DNA of 64,000 nt from Emergomyces orientalis (GCA_002110485.1 MOWL01000067.1:4278001-4342000), one strand, 5' to 3'; positions 25,801 to 39,143 are shown, numbered from the stretch's first letter. The notes: generated from the letters alone by a model not told the origin. Translations and numbers: made by a program.

Positions 25801-28022
25801 AAGCCATTGTCCGAGATGGGTGGACATATATTATCCAAATATTGCATAACTTGTTCATAAACTCCCTCATCCCTCAGTTTGAAAGCATGAAACCGAACCT
25901 GGATATCCCTCCAATTCCACTCCAACTCCCATCACAAATTATTGACCGAAATGGACGAGGTAATGACAGTGGGTTGCTTTCAGCCTTCACATCGTATCTC
26001 TCAAGTTATGCTGCGGATGACCCCCCTGAACCTTCAGACGAGGAACTTGAAAACACTCTGTGCACAGTGGACTGCATCAGTGCTTGCTCCATCCCTGAGG
26101 TTCTTGCCAATATAAAGTATGTCAACGTGTACCCAAACTTACTTATATTCTTCTTTTCTAACCTTTACAGCTCAATGCCCGTGGAGTCAATTGTTTCTCT
26201 AGTCAATACTTTGCTATCAGATCTTCCTGACACAAGCCCGGCTGTTATTGTTGTCAAACCCGAAAGGCCTCCACCGAATGCGTCTCGACCACCCAGCAGT
26301 AAAGCCGACCCCAATCAACCAAGCTACGACCCTGGAATGATATACGTACTTGAACTAGCAACGATTCTCACTCTCAGAGATCAGGATACTATTCGAGAGT
26401 TAGGTGAAAACATGACTGGCGCCTTACAAAATGTTGTTAGAGACTTTAAGGGTTTCCATTCTCTTTCTGTTTCTCGAGCAATATCATATCTTCTAAATCT
26501 ACTTTGCCATTCCTATGTACGTGTTTTTTCCCCAAAAAAGTCATAAAATGTTTCGCCCGCAGTTAACATCGTTCAGGAACACTCTTTCATGCGAGCGCCG
26601 GTTGTCCTTCATGCCATCTCAGCTTTCGATCAAGATACCCTAGAAAGCTCGGCCATCCATATAATCAAAGGACTTTCCCATTGCATCACCAGTGCCGCTC
26701 CTCTCAGGAGCGAAATTACAAAATCACCGGATTTCTGGTCTATTTTGCAGCGGCTACATCGACATCAAGAAGGCTCTCCTATGGTTTTCGATCTTCTTCA
26801 ACATATTGTGTACTTCACACCGCCGGTGATTTCAGCCGACAATTATGAGTCTGGCGTGAGCCTTGCAAATGATTTTGCAAGTGCAGGAAGCCTTGCTGCT
26901 GTACCTGAGCCAAAAAGGGCTCCTTCAGGGAAACGATCCAAGCCATTGAAGCATCCTAAATCCCAGTAAGTCCTGTGCTTCTTTCTTTTATGTAAGCCCC
27001 CGACATTCGGTACTTGAACTAACCCAACTTTAGGGACAATCCGTTGGTACAACGCGGAATTAAGGCAATTGGCCTTATCTACCACTTGACAGGGCGAGTA
27101 CCGGATCTCATTCAACAGTCTCACCTTGAAAGAAACGAAGGTACGTGAAGGGATTTCTATTTCCCAGGATTCTCCGCGATACAGGACTGACGTAATTTCT
27201 TTAGCATGGGCCGCATACTGGTCACCAATATTCAACGCACTGACCACACAATGCCTAAATCCCTGCCGCGATGTTCGACATCAAGCCATATCGGCACTGC
27301 AACGATCCCTGTTATCACCTGAACTTGCATCGACGGACCATACAGAATGGATCGCGATTTTTGGAGAAGTACTATTCCCTCTAATCCTACGGCTTCTCAA
27401 GCCCGAAGTGTACCAATCGGACCCGGTGGGAATGAGTGAAACCCGAGTACAAGCAGCTACACTCGTATGCAAAATATTCCTTCATTATCTTGTCCTACTT
27501 TCGGAATGGGATGGGATGTTGGACCTATGGCTGAAGATCTTGGATATTTTGGACCGCATGATGAATAGCGGTCAAGGAGATAGCCTTGTGAGTCAACCTC
27601 CCCTATTTTCAGTGTTGTCACGATGCCACAGTCATCGCTATTTTGAGTTTCCGAAAGCTTACGGATGTGTTTTGGATACACAGGAGGAAGCAGTACCTGA
27701 AAGTTTGAAAAACATCCTCCTCGTCATGGCGGATGGGGGTTATTTAGCTCCACCTGCGGAAGACTCATCTAAAGAAAAGATTTGGGTGGAGACGCAGAAG
27801 CGCCTGGATAGATTTCTTCCCCACCTCTTCGCTGAAATATTCCCTTCCAAACCCGAAGAACAACAACCACCACCTCCGCCAACACCGTCGCAGCTACCCC
27901 CTTCAACCACTCCTCATCAACCACAGCCTCAACCTGAAAGCGAAGAGAGCCATGAACACCCCACCGCGAATGAGCCATTGGCCAATGCTGGTGTTGCAGA
28001 CGATGACAATACTGTCGACTAA
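22803..28022 (+). CDS. geaA: Golgi Arf guanine nucleotide exchange factor, Gea/GBF1 family (Sec7 domain)
   Basis: Six exons, 22803-26116, 26171-26516, 26577-26965, 27034-27140, 27205-27587 and 27684-28022, give about 1625 residues. The N-terminal DCB region reads MNGRSTIPIAVNPVELVTTECITI...RKHSRWAHSSVAAILGGG. The HUS-like region ends before a Sec7 domain with the catalytic glutamic finger in GSFRLPGEAPLITRIL and the TYAIIMLNTNLYN helix. The C-terminal HDS regions hold EHSFMRAPVVLHAIS and ADGGYLAPP, ending in a Pro/Gln-rich tail. It activates Arf1 at the early Golgi for COPI coat assembly. The in-frame stop TAA just before ATG 22803 fixes the start as the first possible one; MNGRS at 22926 is an alternative. 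Introns 1 and 5 are multiples of three without stops. Confidence 0.94.
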
Positions 28023-30122
28023 GCCAAACAAGGGTGCTTAGCCGTTTTGCCACTCGGATGACGGCTGGCGGGGACTGATTCCTGCACATCCGTCTTGCTG
28101 TTGGACGACAATGCTTGATCGTTACACAATTTTTCTTCATCTAGATAATTTTGAGTGTTGTTTTGAAGCTTAGGACCCGCTCCGTAAACATCCCGTATAT
28201 GCCTACCATCTTGTTTAAGTATTTTAGAGAGAAAATAATATAAAACCAAATTTCCTGCTCATAGCTGGCTTGCCTTCTGCCTTCTAATTACCAAACAGCC
28301 AGCGAGCCGGCCATCCGTCGCTCAAAAAGCGCCAGGCCAACCACTGCCCCGCTATCTACACATGATACCAGCACCCTTGTAAGGGAAGCTGCCTAGCAGA
28401 TAAACGACCAAGAAAGTGGGTACGATCGCGCTGACGATTTATTCCCCTCAAAATGGGTAGCTGGGTGGCCAAGGCGCTTTTAAAATATGAGCATAATGTC
28501 CCTTGTACAGCTCTGCTCGCGAACGACGAAGCTGGAGAAAGTCGTCATGTAGGGAGTCAGTATTGGAGTCAGTATTCAGCTCGCGGGCTAGGTCAAACTC
28601 CTACCGCATATATCGCTTTGATTCGTTGTCCTTGAACCGCCCGAAATATTTCCTCAGTAAATATGCGCTCTACGGTTCTAGCCACAATTCTGATGTTCAT
28701 GTATGGCACGCTACATTGATAGCCATTAACCCTGAGTGATCATCCCAATTGTTACTCGACAGTTTCAAGAGAATCCCCGGGTTGACGAGCAGGGAATAGA
28801 AGCTCTGGAGCCAATCAAGAAATATCACGAGTTAATAATCTGGGGAATTCCCGTCCACAGCTCTCATTAGCCCTGCTACCACTCAGCCCTTTCGACCTTC
28901 CAAGGTACGTATTTGTCTTGTCTCCCTCTTTCGCCACTCGACCAGTCTGGGGCATTAGCCAACGAACAAGCAGTATAAGCACGACCCATACACTTCTTGA
29001 TCTCCGCCTAACTCAAAGCTGGTTGACACTCAAGGCTCTGGGCGAAGTGAACTACAAACAAGGTTGGATGTTTCGCCTTTTCGGGGCTAGGCGCGTCTCT
29101 TTCACTTTTCTTTTTCCACCCCCGCAGTTGATTGAAGAAATGGGAGGCGGCATTGGGCAGACGCCAGCGAGACCAGACGGCCATGTGCCCATATTATTTT
29201 ATTAGCTTACAAGCACTGCCCTCAACCCATATGAACCACCAGCATTGCGCTGGCCCGGAATGGTTTGGTGAAACTTGGGGAGCGCTGCAGGCTATTGGTA
29301 CCATGTGAGAAGAATGTCCGACTCCCAGGTGAGGATGGGTCAACAAGTACATCCATGGATTGTACCCAGTTTCCTGAAATGACGAATATCGGGTGCTGAA
29401 GTCAATAAAGAGCTTGTACTAGAGCTCGCTGCATCGTCGGACTGATGAATTACTCTCCCTTAAATCTTCGGCGCCTCCATTTGGTATCACTGCCAGCGAC
29501 GAACTAGGTATTCCACCCATGGCTACCCCAGGCTCAGAATCATGCACACGACAACACCACGAGCAATATCCAGGTACCCCTGCCTCACCCTCCCTGTTCC
29601 CTGTAAGTGTGCTCTGCCATGTTGACTGGCGTACTGCGTGTTCTCGTTGGTCGGTAGAGAAGTGGAACCAAGTTACCAAGGTTGGTTTCTTCCTCCTCTT
29701 GCGGTAGCTGAGTTTGGGTTCTTTGCACATTAAGACAGGCGGGTTATTTAAGTTCTGTGAAGTCATTGGGAAAGCTTAGACGTTAAGTTTAAACGTTTGG
29801 CACCATTTCTCGCCTCCTGGCTGTTTGTTGCGTTTGGCTGAGTGTTATTTATCCCTATAAAAAATAATACGTCCTGATCAGCTTGCGAATATATAAATGC
29901 CAGAATCGCCCCCCCCGCCCCCCCTTCCCCGATTGTCCTAGCTAACTAGGTATTCCCCTAAGCCCGAAACATATTTCTCATTCCATAACCCGTTTATAAT
30001 AATACGAATACCCGAATATCACATATCATTCCTCTCACGTCTATCTGATCCCCTTAACGACTTAAAAGGCAGACGCCACAGTGGCCCCGTAGATCGATAG
30101 ATCATTGAAATCTATTGCCTTC
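28023..30122. other. Intergenic, 2.1 kb
   Basis: No ORF in any frame resembles a known protein and no tRNA fold was found. A short G/C homopolymer-rich run (CCCCCCCCGCCCCCCC) lies near 29910-29925. Part of it may be a long 5' UTR or promoter of the small gene at 30123. Confidence 0.5.
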
Positions 30123-31031
30123 ATGGCTGGCGTTGACCCTCACACTACTACCCACTTTTCTTCGAGGATGGAAGGTATGATTCTCCCTTCTCTTATATAC
30201 TTGTCGGTCTTTAACTGGATTTTAAAGATGGAGAACCCCACTGTCTATTGAAGTCTTCCGTGAAGCAAACATGCTAACCAACACGTAAACTTCCAGAAGC
30301 TGCTGTTACCACCAAACAAGAAAGACTACAGCCCACAAAAAGCGAACCACCTCAAAGTCCAGGCGACCCTTTCGCTAGCCAACGGACGCATGACAACGAC
30401 CCGTTTGCCAGGTCTGTATCTGCCGAGCCGGATACTGCCACCTCTCCATCTTCAGTTGATAGACGGATGAGCAAAGAATGGGGTACGTGGATTGTTCCTT
30501 TTCGTCTTCAATGATCGTAGCCCGCGTGTGGCTGTTTGTGCCGCGATCACCTTTCGCCATCATCTATGAGTTTGGAAGGCGGTAGTCATTAGTTTCTAGA
30601 TCTCTTCTAGAAATAAAAGGACCGCCTAGATGAGCGAAGCAGGATGAATGGTATATTCGGGCCCACTTGTCCGTAAATGTCAGATAATGGGACCAAAAAA
30701 ACTGCGAGAAGGAGAAGAGATGGACTGACATTATTATTTCTTATCCTTAATCCAGACGCAGCCAAAGTCCCACCGTCAAGGTTTCAACGAAGGGAAGGGA
30801 GTATCTTTTCAACATCGAGCTCGAGGGATAGTCATATAAGTCGTACGGACCGCGATTCTGCTTACCATGCGAAATTAAAGGAAAAGGTTAGTTTATTGAC
30901 TACTTTATTATTAAACCTCGTCATCTACTATACTGGCGCCCCTTTCGACGAACCTCATCTTCTTTAGACAAGTACGGACGTTTGCTGACGATGTTTATTA
31001 ATGTTATTTATTTTTTTAGGGTTGGATGTAA
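30123..31031 (+). CDS. Small conserved fungal protein, four exons
   Basis: Assembled by hand from four short exons, 30123-30174, 30297-30482, 30756-30886 and 31020-31031, giving 126 residues. The last exon is only 12 nt (GW-M-stop). All junctions keep frame: ME|EAAV, EW|DAAKVP and KEK|GWM, with donors GTATGA, GTACGT, GTTAGT and acceptors TTCCAG, ATCCAG, TTTTAG. The protein is hydrophilic with DPFA repeats, then PPSRFQRREGSIF, then a C-terminal HAKLKEKGW motif. I recall this ending in uncharacterised proteins of other filamentous fungi, but cannot name a function. It has no signal peptide, membrane segment or known domain. Confidence 0.7.
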
Positions 31032-34000
31032 AACCAATTTGCCTCGAGAAATATACGTGACGTCACGAAAACGCACGACCCTCACCCTATTTCGATCTCG
31101 CGTCCACTTTTTCTCCCCTTCGATTATTATTTATTTAGCTTAACTATATTCAACAGGGCTAAATAAATAAATGAATGAAAAAGGAAATGTGGGCATTTGT
31201 TTACTCAAACGAAAAGAGATACCTTTTTAACATTTCTTTGATCACTCACTCTATTTTAAACGACAGACTTTGGCACATTTGCACCTTACGTTGAACAGGC
31301 AAGGCATGCTGGCGAACGAATGAGCGAGAAGCAGTTGTTGGTCATGTTTGTGGCTCTCTTCCAAGTACTTGAATATCGAACGATATACCCCCGTATCGTG
31401 CGGGTTCAAGGCAGGATACGCTTAAGCCTCACGATCTTAAACCGATAACATCGGTGGAAAGAGTTTGCGGGAGTTCTCCCCTGATTCAACCCTTACGACG
31501 AAACTTCGTTGCGCACCTTTTTCATTTCCCGTTGACACATTGTACACCTTTATTTTTCAAACAGGGTCCTATTTCGATGTATTATTTCTCTCCAGCCAGA
31601 TCTCAGCTTCATCGCTTCATTTTATTTCATTTTATTTTATTTTCTCTATCGATCTAGCATTATGTGGTGACTTCTTCCCTTGAAACGAATTTGAGTTGGG
31701 TGTTGCCCTCCCTTTCAAGGAAATGGATGCTATTATTTTTTACTTAAAAGCCACTATCTCCTTCTGCTTGCTTCCCTAAAAGGTTCTCTCATAAAAATCT
31801 CCCCAATAGATATTCTGGTATATCGATTTTATTGGCGAGAAAGAGGGTCCAGTGACATATGGTAGCTTTTTCTCCAGATATTATCAAATCAGCTCTTTGC
31901 TTTTTCCTCCTTAAAATTGGAGTATATTGTGGGAAAAGTGACAAATAGGTAAGGAAATTTTTACCCTCTTTAAACTGTGCGAAGCGGATGGCATGGTTCG
32001 CATACGCTTTGGGAAACATTCATTACCCGAAACAAGCACATCCTCCACTGGCCAGTTCAATATATCCAACCCACCACATTCAGGAATAGAGCTTGCGGAT
32101 GGAGGAAGAAACCGTGGTGGGGAATTTTCCCTGCGCTCTCTCCACACATCCCCCTCATGTGCTTAGCTTTTGCCGTTTTGAGTCATTTTAGTTGGTTTCT
32201 TGTGGCTGGTGGTTGAACGTTTGCGCGCCTCCACTCTGATGGCCTTAGGCACTGAAGGGGCCAATGGCGGCCACGGAGGTCGTTTGATAAAACTGGTGAC
32301 TCGGGACAGCTCCGCTAACAAGGATCCTGGACACCGACAAGACGGTGCCGAGTAAAGTTGCATGTCAACCACGCTTGATCTCTTAACATCCTCCCCCACA
32401 AATCAACAGCTAACGCTCCTATTGTATGTATAGATGGATGTTGTAGTTTCTGTCGTATGCCCCATTTGTAGTCCAAACGAACCCCATCGTCTTTTCCTAT
32501 GGCATCATTATTGAGGATGACAGAAAACCTCCCTTGCCCCCAAGCGCAAGGACGAATAGTTAGCGAATCTTTACATGTTTCCATAATGATAATAATATTC
32601 ATCTTCTTCTTTTTAGCATCCAATACGCAACATGTTTCCAAGCTTGCAGGGGCAAGGTGAGAGAGGCAACTGACCCAGACCCCAAGCTATGAGGCCACAG
32701 GAGTGAAAAGTCCCTCAGAAAAGTCTCAGCAGAAAAGTCTCAGCAGAAACCCTCAATTGAGCAAGCCAATGATCGTCATATCGAGGCAGTGCAAAGCTGC
32801 TTATTTTTGTAATTAAGTTTCAGCTTAGCGTAACTAAATGCAGCTCCAGTGCATCGGTGCATTGGAAGAGCTGACTCATGACTGTCGCAGGCTTCTAGTA
32901 CCATCATGAAACCAGGCGTTGTGTATCTCTAGAGCTCCCTATATATCATTTCCCCTGTTCGAGATTGGGTTTCAGTCGAATATTCCGCTCCTTGCCCTTA
33001 CCAATATGGGTATATAGCCTGAAGGCGATATCACAGTTTAGAGAAAGGAAGATGTCATGAGATACCATAAACAAAATGAGATAAATAAATAAATGGTTTT
33101 TCGCCTAGTTAGCGGCGAACTATTGCTTGGTATGGTAGGATTGTCCTATTTCAAATATCAGGAGGTTTCATTTCAGCTGTCAGACGAACAGGAAAAAGCC
33201 GCACAGTGAGCGAGGAAGACACAGTAGTGGTTAATGTTATATGTCTGCTAGGATTTGTAGATCCACTTCGTCTGGTACTCTTCTTTCTGCTCATATAACA
33301 GAAGATTGTCGGGTTAATTCCCTGGGAAGGACAATTAAAAAGGGGGGATTGTCGTTTGCCTTTAGTATGACGCTATCACCGCAAGGAGTTTTGGGGATTT
33401 ATTTCAATGCATTGGATTGCAAATTAGGTACAAAGGTTTGATTTACTCCATTGCATTACATGGCAAATCCAGTGAAAAAATTTGTCAAAGTTGGATATGA
33501 GAAATTGGTTATCAAAATACACTAAATAGGACAAAACCGCAGTGGAAAGAAAAGAGGATAGAGATAGGATAATGAAGAAGCACAGATGGAGATGAAAGAA
33601 CTAGCTGTTCATATCGTTGTAGTACAGGTATTGTTTCTGAGAAAATATCACGCAGGACTATTTCGAATAAAGAAAAGGAGCGAGGACCGAAGAAAATATT
33701 CAAAATATGTTCAAAAGAAATGGCAAGCTGCCCAGCTAAGTCTATTTGGTCCAGGAACACCACCAAACTCCAGAAAAACGGCGTTGGAAAAAAAACCTTG
33801 TTACTCGCGTATGTTTGCCTTCCTTGCCCAAATGCCATCATTCCCCCGGATTGATTCCGAAGTTAAAAAGGGGGATACCAAACATTCAGCCAGGCTAAGT
33901 TGGCGTGAGGCGCGGTTGGCTAGAAAGAAAGAAAAGAGCAACACAAAGGAAAAGGAGGCTTGTCAAGGAAGGTGGAGGTCGAGAAAACTTGAAGAAAAAA

Positions 34001-34269
34001 GAAAAAGAAAAGAAAAGAAAAGAAAAGTAGATGGAGATAATGGCCTGAGTTAAACGAAAAACAACCGTTCCCGGATGCACCTAGTGATACAAAAGAAATT
34101 TCGTATGAAAGAGAGAAGAGGTTAAATGTGAAGTGTTATATGCATATGCGGAGCCAAATCCGCGCAAAGAGATAAAAGGTAAGACTGAAAGGTTGTGGGT
34201 AAATCTCAATGGCAAATTGTAGACAACAAAGGGTATCTGGTGTGAATTGAAAATTCATTTTCGCGCTTC
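31032..34269. other. Long intergenic region, 3.2 kb
   Basis: No coding region supported. It contains TTTTATTTCATTTTATTTTATTTTC near 31620-31644, a two-copy 14-mer repeat of the AGAAAAGTCTCAGC type near 32717-32744, and AAAAG-type low complexity at about 33995-34026. It likely includes long UTRs of the flanking genes, both of which end or start here. Confidence 0.5.
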
Positions 34270-37061
34270 TTAGTCCTCTCCGTTCATGTCTTCGTCGAGG
34301 TCAATAGCATCGGGATTTGCAGGAGCACCTTGTTGTTGATTACCATTAGCAGGTCGTGGTCGGTTTCCGCCTTCTGGTCCGGCGCTTGCGGGGACGAAAC
34401 CCATAGGGGCTCGGGCTTGTCTTTCCAAAGCCGCCATCGCATCAGCACGGTCCTGTCCCTCCTCCTCAGTTTCTGCAGCTTCTTTGGCAAGTTGCTTGCT
34501 ACGAGCAATGGCCTGAGAGGCAATGAAGTTGACATCGGTACTAGAAAGTCTCGCATTAGCTTCCCCCGTGAAACGGATGTGGAAGAATGTAAAGGTGTAA
34601 GGGGAGTGAAGGTGAAAACATACTTGTACTGAGCCTGGACACTCCGTTTGATGCGCAGCATTTCTTTGAATGTATCTTCGTTGCCGTGCTGAACTTCAAA
34701 CGCTTCCCATTTCTGCCAGAACCCGGAATTGGTGCGCGGATCACAGAATTGTGACGCATGACCGTAAATAGCACGAGCTCTATCAATTTCACCTAGACGA
34801 CGCTCCATTTCGGCGAATTTGAGGCACATTTCCTTGGCCTCGTTGTCGGGCAATGCTGCGATGGCACGTTCGTAGATGGGGCGAGTTGACGTCAACCCGA
34901 AGTTGGAGGCTGACTTCGTGATGTAGAAGTTAAACATTTCAAATCTGTCCGAGTCGGAGACAGCACGAGTTGCGCGTTCATATATTCTCATGGCGTGTCG
35001 AGCAAGCCCTCTTTCTTCTTCAAGATTGCCATACATCAGGTAGAGTGGCTTGGCGAACTGAGGTGGACATCCGTCCACAGCTTGTTCGAATAAGTCTCGT
35101 AGCCGTTCGATTGAGATTTTCCGATCCACAGCCTTGGTCAAATACAGATTCCACAGTTCAAAAGCCACTGGGTAACTGAAGAGGTCAAGGCCCCGCTCGT
35201 AAATCTTGAAAGACTCCTCGAAGTATTTATTTTCTTCCAAAAGGTTCGCATAATTAACGACCGTTTGAGGGGTCGCAATCCGCAGTTCAAAAATGCGTTC
35301 GTATACTTTCTTCGTGTCTTCGAGAGTTCCAATGCTTTCGACCAAGTCAACATAGAAACTCCATAGCTTCCAGCTCTTGTGGATTCGCTGTTGTGGTGAA
35401 AGAGTTTCGTCGAAATAGTCTACTGTGGATCGTTTGGGAGCCTGCGTGGCTTTCGCCATGATGTCAACTGCTCTGTCGAAATTTTCGCTGCGCAGTTCCA
35501 TCTCAGCCCACTCGCACCATGTTTCAGCCAGCTCAGCAACCGTTTTGAAGGGAACCTTGACAGCCTTGTCCATAATAACTCTAGCAGTATCCAAATCCCC
35601 ACCTTGTTCATAAAATTTGGCATAATTGACCCAGAGCTCGTGGAACTTGCCGTGGGCTTTCTTCGGATGGATAGTCGCAATAGCCTTGGTGTAGGTTTGA
35701 ACAATTTCGGATTTATTATCACCCCACAGTGCAACACGTTTGCCCCATTCGATCACATTATTGGGGTTCTGTCTGAGAAGCACATCATTAACTAGGAAAG
35801 GTCGGCGATCCATGAGCTGTTCAAATCTCAGCATTCGAAGGTCTAGGTCAAAATCAGCGGTCTCATCAACTTTGCCTTTGTCGGATCGTAAAGCAGCCTC
35901 TTCCATCAGGTGTCCTATGATAGATTCTTCAAATTCCACGTATGCATCGAATACCATGGTGAAATCTCGAACGGTCATAACGGTTGTGATCCCTTCCTCG
36001 AAAACATCTCTTGCCTTTTCGAAATTTCCGCGAGTAATCCAGTACGTAGCCAAGCCAGCCCATAGCTTGCCTCTCTGGTCGGCGAATCTATCGATTCCGC
36101 TGCGAATGATCAAATCGACATCAATGCCTGCCTCAGGACCCGCCTCAATGTCTTTTGCTTTATTGACAAGAAGTTCAACCATAACAGTCCAGAGTTGAAA
36201 TTGGCTTTTGCCGCTCTTCGACTGAAATCTAGGATTATCCAGAATCTCCATGTACTTCTTGACTGCCTCTGTGTATTTACCCATCTCGACCAAAACATCG
36301 ATATATTCTTCGGCGTTCTCGGGATGGACTTGCATGTACCTACGCCATATTTTTACTGCAGTGTCTCCAGATGCTGAATAGGCGAAGGCTTTGTAAAGCT
36401 TCCAGATCCGATTATGCTGAGTGACTGGTAGCGCACGGAGAGCCCGATCGAATGTCCGGCGGGTCTGCGTTATTATTGGCTGCTGAAGTAGAAATGTGAG
36501 GAACATTTCCCATATTCGAGGCATCTTGTTGAGCAGGATAACAGCACGTTCGAATAGGCCATTGACTTTGAGATATTCTGCGCGATGAATCGATGGATTG
36601 CGGCCCCTGAGGTGCTTTATACGGAATTCGAGATACTAAAATAAAAGGGAAGCAACCCGTGAGCGCGAAATTCGATATTGGGCAGGTGGAGTGTATTCCA
36701 GAACTTACCATTTTCCACAGCTTATATGACCTGGGCAATTGTTTGCAAGCACGTTCCATAACCTTTGTTGATTCTATTAGCTGTCTGTGCTATTTTAGGA
36801 GGTGAAGAAGAAAATATATTCACTTACAAAGGCTTGTTCGTAGGGATTGCCCTGTTGTTGCTTGAATTCAATGTACGACAGCCATGGTTTGATACTGTGT
36901 GGATCACGCAGAATATCTTGTTCGTAGACAGTATCCTCAGTTCCCTTCAAAAAGGAAGTCAGCAAATGTGTTTCAAAAATCTAGATCAATGGGCCTAACA
37001 ATGCAGGATATATGCTTACAATCAGGTAGAAATCCGGCTGGGGGACCGCGGTCTTGTCCAT
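34270..37061 (-). CDS. SYF1: Pre-mRNA splicing factor SYF1 (XAB2), HAT-repeat protein
   Basis: Five minus-strand exons, 37061-37020, 36944-36828, 36762-36709, 36635-34624 and 34540-34270, give 831 residues. The protein starts MDKTAVPQPDFYLI and continues TVYEQDILRDPHSIKPWLSYIEFK. A run of HAT (half-a-TPR) repeats fills the molecule (RIWEMFLTFL, KLWAGLATYWITRGNFEKARDVFEEGI, TRPIYERAIAALPDNEAKEMCLKFAEMERRLGEIDRARAIYGHASQ). The last splice joins VQAQY to NTDVNFIASQAIARS, conserved in SYF1, and the end is acidic (DAIDLDEDMNGED). It is a component of the NineTeen complex of the active spliceosome. Length fits the family. It is head to head with VMA8, 403 bp between start codons. Confidence 0.95.
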
Positions 37062-37464
37062 CTTTGCCTGGAGCCCTTCCTGGGGCCTTCTGTCCAAAAG
37101 AGTCCCGGGCATCTCACCACTCACAAGAGCGGGACCTTACGCAGGTCGCCACTGTGTAGATATACGAAGAGATGGACTGCGAGGAGCATAAATAGTCATT
37201 GCTGGCGCGTGGTATAAGCAGGACTTGTCGTCCGCTTTCTTGATATCGCAGTCCTGAAGTCGTGTCGGGGTCATCTGACCGCGCTAGTCTATAAATGGCA
37301 GCAACGGGCTTGGCATTATTCTCAAGCATCAGATGGTCCAAGCGTCCGGGGCCCCAACTTGCCCAGGTGTATATGACGAAGCGCCAACAACGAGCACATC
37401 GAAACAGCTTAATGCAAGTTGTGCGGCCTCATTTACAGGCCACGTCCTATCAACTCTCCTCACC
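37062..37464. promoter_or_regulatory. Bidirectional upstream region of SYF1 and VMA8
   Basis: 403 bp between the two ATGs on opposite strands, so the promoters must overlap or abut. No TATA element or named site is obvious. Confidence 0.55.
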
Positions 37465-38851
37465 ATGTCTGGAACAGGGGTACGTTCTGCCTCAAACCTG
37501 ACTGTCGTGTCCATGCTTCTCATTGATTTTTTTAAACGCTTCAGGACCGAGAAGCAGTGTTTCCAACCCGACAATCGCTGGGGATAATGAAAGGGAAGCT
37601 GAAGGGCGCGGAAACAGGCCACAGTCTTCTCAAGAGGAAAAGTGAAGCTTTGACTAAGTACGTTTGCAAATAAATGATCCGATATTACGTTTATATACTA
37701 ATATTTATCTTCACTCCCAAAAGGCGATTCCGGGGTATGAACCTTGCGGAGTCCACCTTTGCTATCAGGTCTAATCCATGTATCACTAGAAATTACCAAA
37801 CGAATCGATGAAGCAAAACGGAAAATGGGACGTGTTATGCAGATAGCGGCTTTCTCCCTTGCAGAAGTTACGTATGCTGTTGGAGGAGATATTGGTTTCC
37901 AAGTCCAGGAATCTGCGAAACAGGCACGGTTCCGCGTACAGACAAAGCAAGAGAATGTCTCTGGAGTAATGCTGCCTCAGTTTGAGAGCATAACGGCTGA
38001 GGGTAGTAATGATTTTGGCTTGACTGGCCTGGGAAAGGGAGGGCAACAAGTCCAGCGTTGTCGAGAGACTTACGCAAGGGCCGTTGAAACACTCGTCGAG
38101 CTTGCCAGCTTACAGGTACAACCTCGCGACCAACCCCAACCCCCCATTTATATCCATCATAGTCAGCCACTGACGGGCGTTATGCTTTATTATTAGACGG
38201 CATTTGTCATATTAGATGAAGTTATCAAAGTTGTGAACAGACGAGGTATGTTGCCCTGCTAGCTGCGTTGTTGGGCGGTTAAAATGCTAATCCCTGCCCA
38301 TCTCAGTCAACGCCATGTACGAAATCCCCCCCCTCTTTCATTAGGCCTACAGTTAGGCGTCACCCCGAATCACTCCATACTTTGGGGCGGGCTCTAATTT
38401 CTCTATCTGGTATGGTGTATTTTGATTTGAACTGAGTGTCTGATATTCGCCTGTGTCCATTTAGTGAACATGTTATCATCCCCCGAACCGAAAATACTAT
38501 CAAATGTAAGTGGCCCACAATGAAAATTTAAATGGTGCAAGTGGCTTACATTACGTTGCGTCAGACATCAACTCAGAGCTAGACGAGCTCGATCGAGAAG
38601 AATTTTACCGACTGAAGAAGGTAAAACTCGTATTGAATTCGTTTGACACAAGACTGGAACGGTTAACAAAGGCATCTTATTAGGTCTCGAACAAAAAACA
38701 AAGAGTAACTGCAGCCGCTGATGCCGAAATGAAAGCTAAGCGTGAAGCAGCGGAGAAGGATGAAAATGCAATGTCGAAGCCAGAGTCAACAGATACCCCA
38801 GCGCCCGCCGATATTCTTGGAGAGCAAGAGGATAAAGACGTTATTTTTTAA
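37465..38851 (+). CDS. VMA8: V-type ATPase subunit D (VMA8)
   Basis: Nine exons: 37465-37479, 37545-37657, 37724-37734, 37790-38115, 38197-38245, 38307-38316, 38465-38505, 38565-38620 and 38684-38851. The spliced frame of 262 residues is unbroken and close to the yeast length (256). It reads MSGTG|DREAVFPTRQSLGIMKGKLK, TK|RFR|EITKRIDEAKRKMGRVMQIA, LQ|TAFVILDEVIKVVNRR|VNA|IEHVIIPRTENTIK|YINSELDELDREEF, and ends EDKDVIF. Subunit D is part of the central rotor stalk of V1 and couples ATP hydrolysis to proton pumping at the vacuole. Two exons are only 11 and 10 nt long. The start is fixed by the MSGTG exon, common in fungal orthologues. Confidence 0.95.
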
Positions 38852-39143
38852 GTGTACCGCTTTTTTTGGGTCATTGTACATTTCCATGCACATCATTTGT
38901 AGAACGATATATGTAGTAACGGCTTTTGCTTTGTCCGTGATATCTCATACAGCTAACTAGCTATGCCATAATAAATTGGAAAAATAGAAAAAAAAATGAA
39001 GAAAAAAAAAGCAAGAGCAACTAAATATCCCTTTCATAGAAACCCAACGCCCAAAAACATAACGCAGGTAACATCATAAAAGCACATTGAATTTTCCCAT
39101 CGCAAGCAACCAGATATGAGATGTAAAAAAGGTAGAGTAACCC

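Noticed and set aside
28453..29205. Small ORFs in the 28-30 kb gap
   Set aside because: No homology-like features, no consistent splice sites and biased residues. Treated as non-coding.
31370..31440. GTGCGGGTTCAAGGC as a tRNA T arm
   Set aside because: Neither a matching acceptor stem nor an anticodon arm could be found around it.
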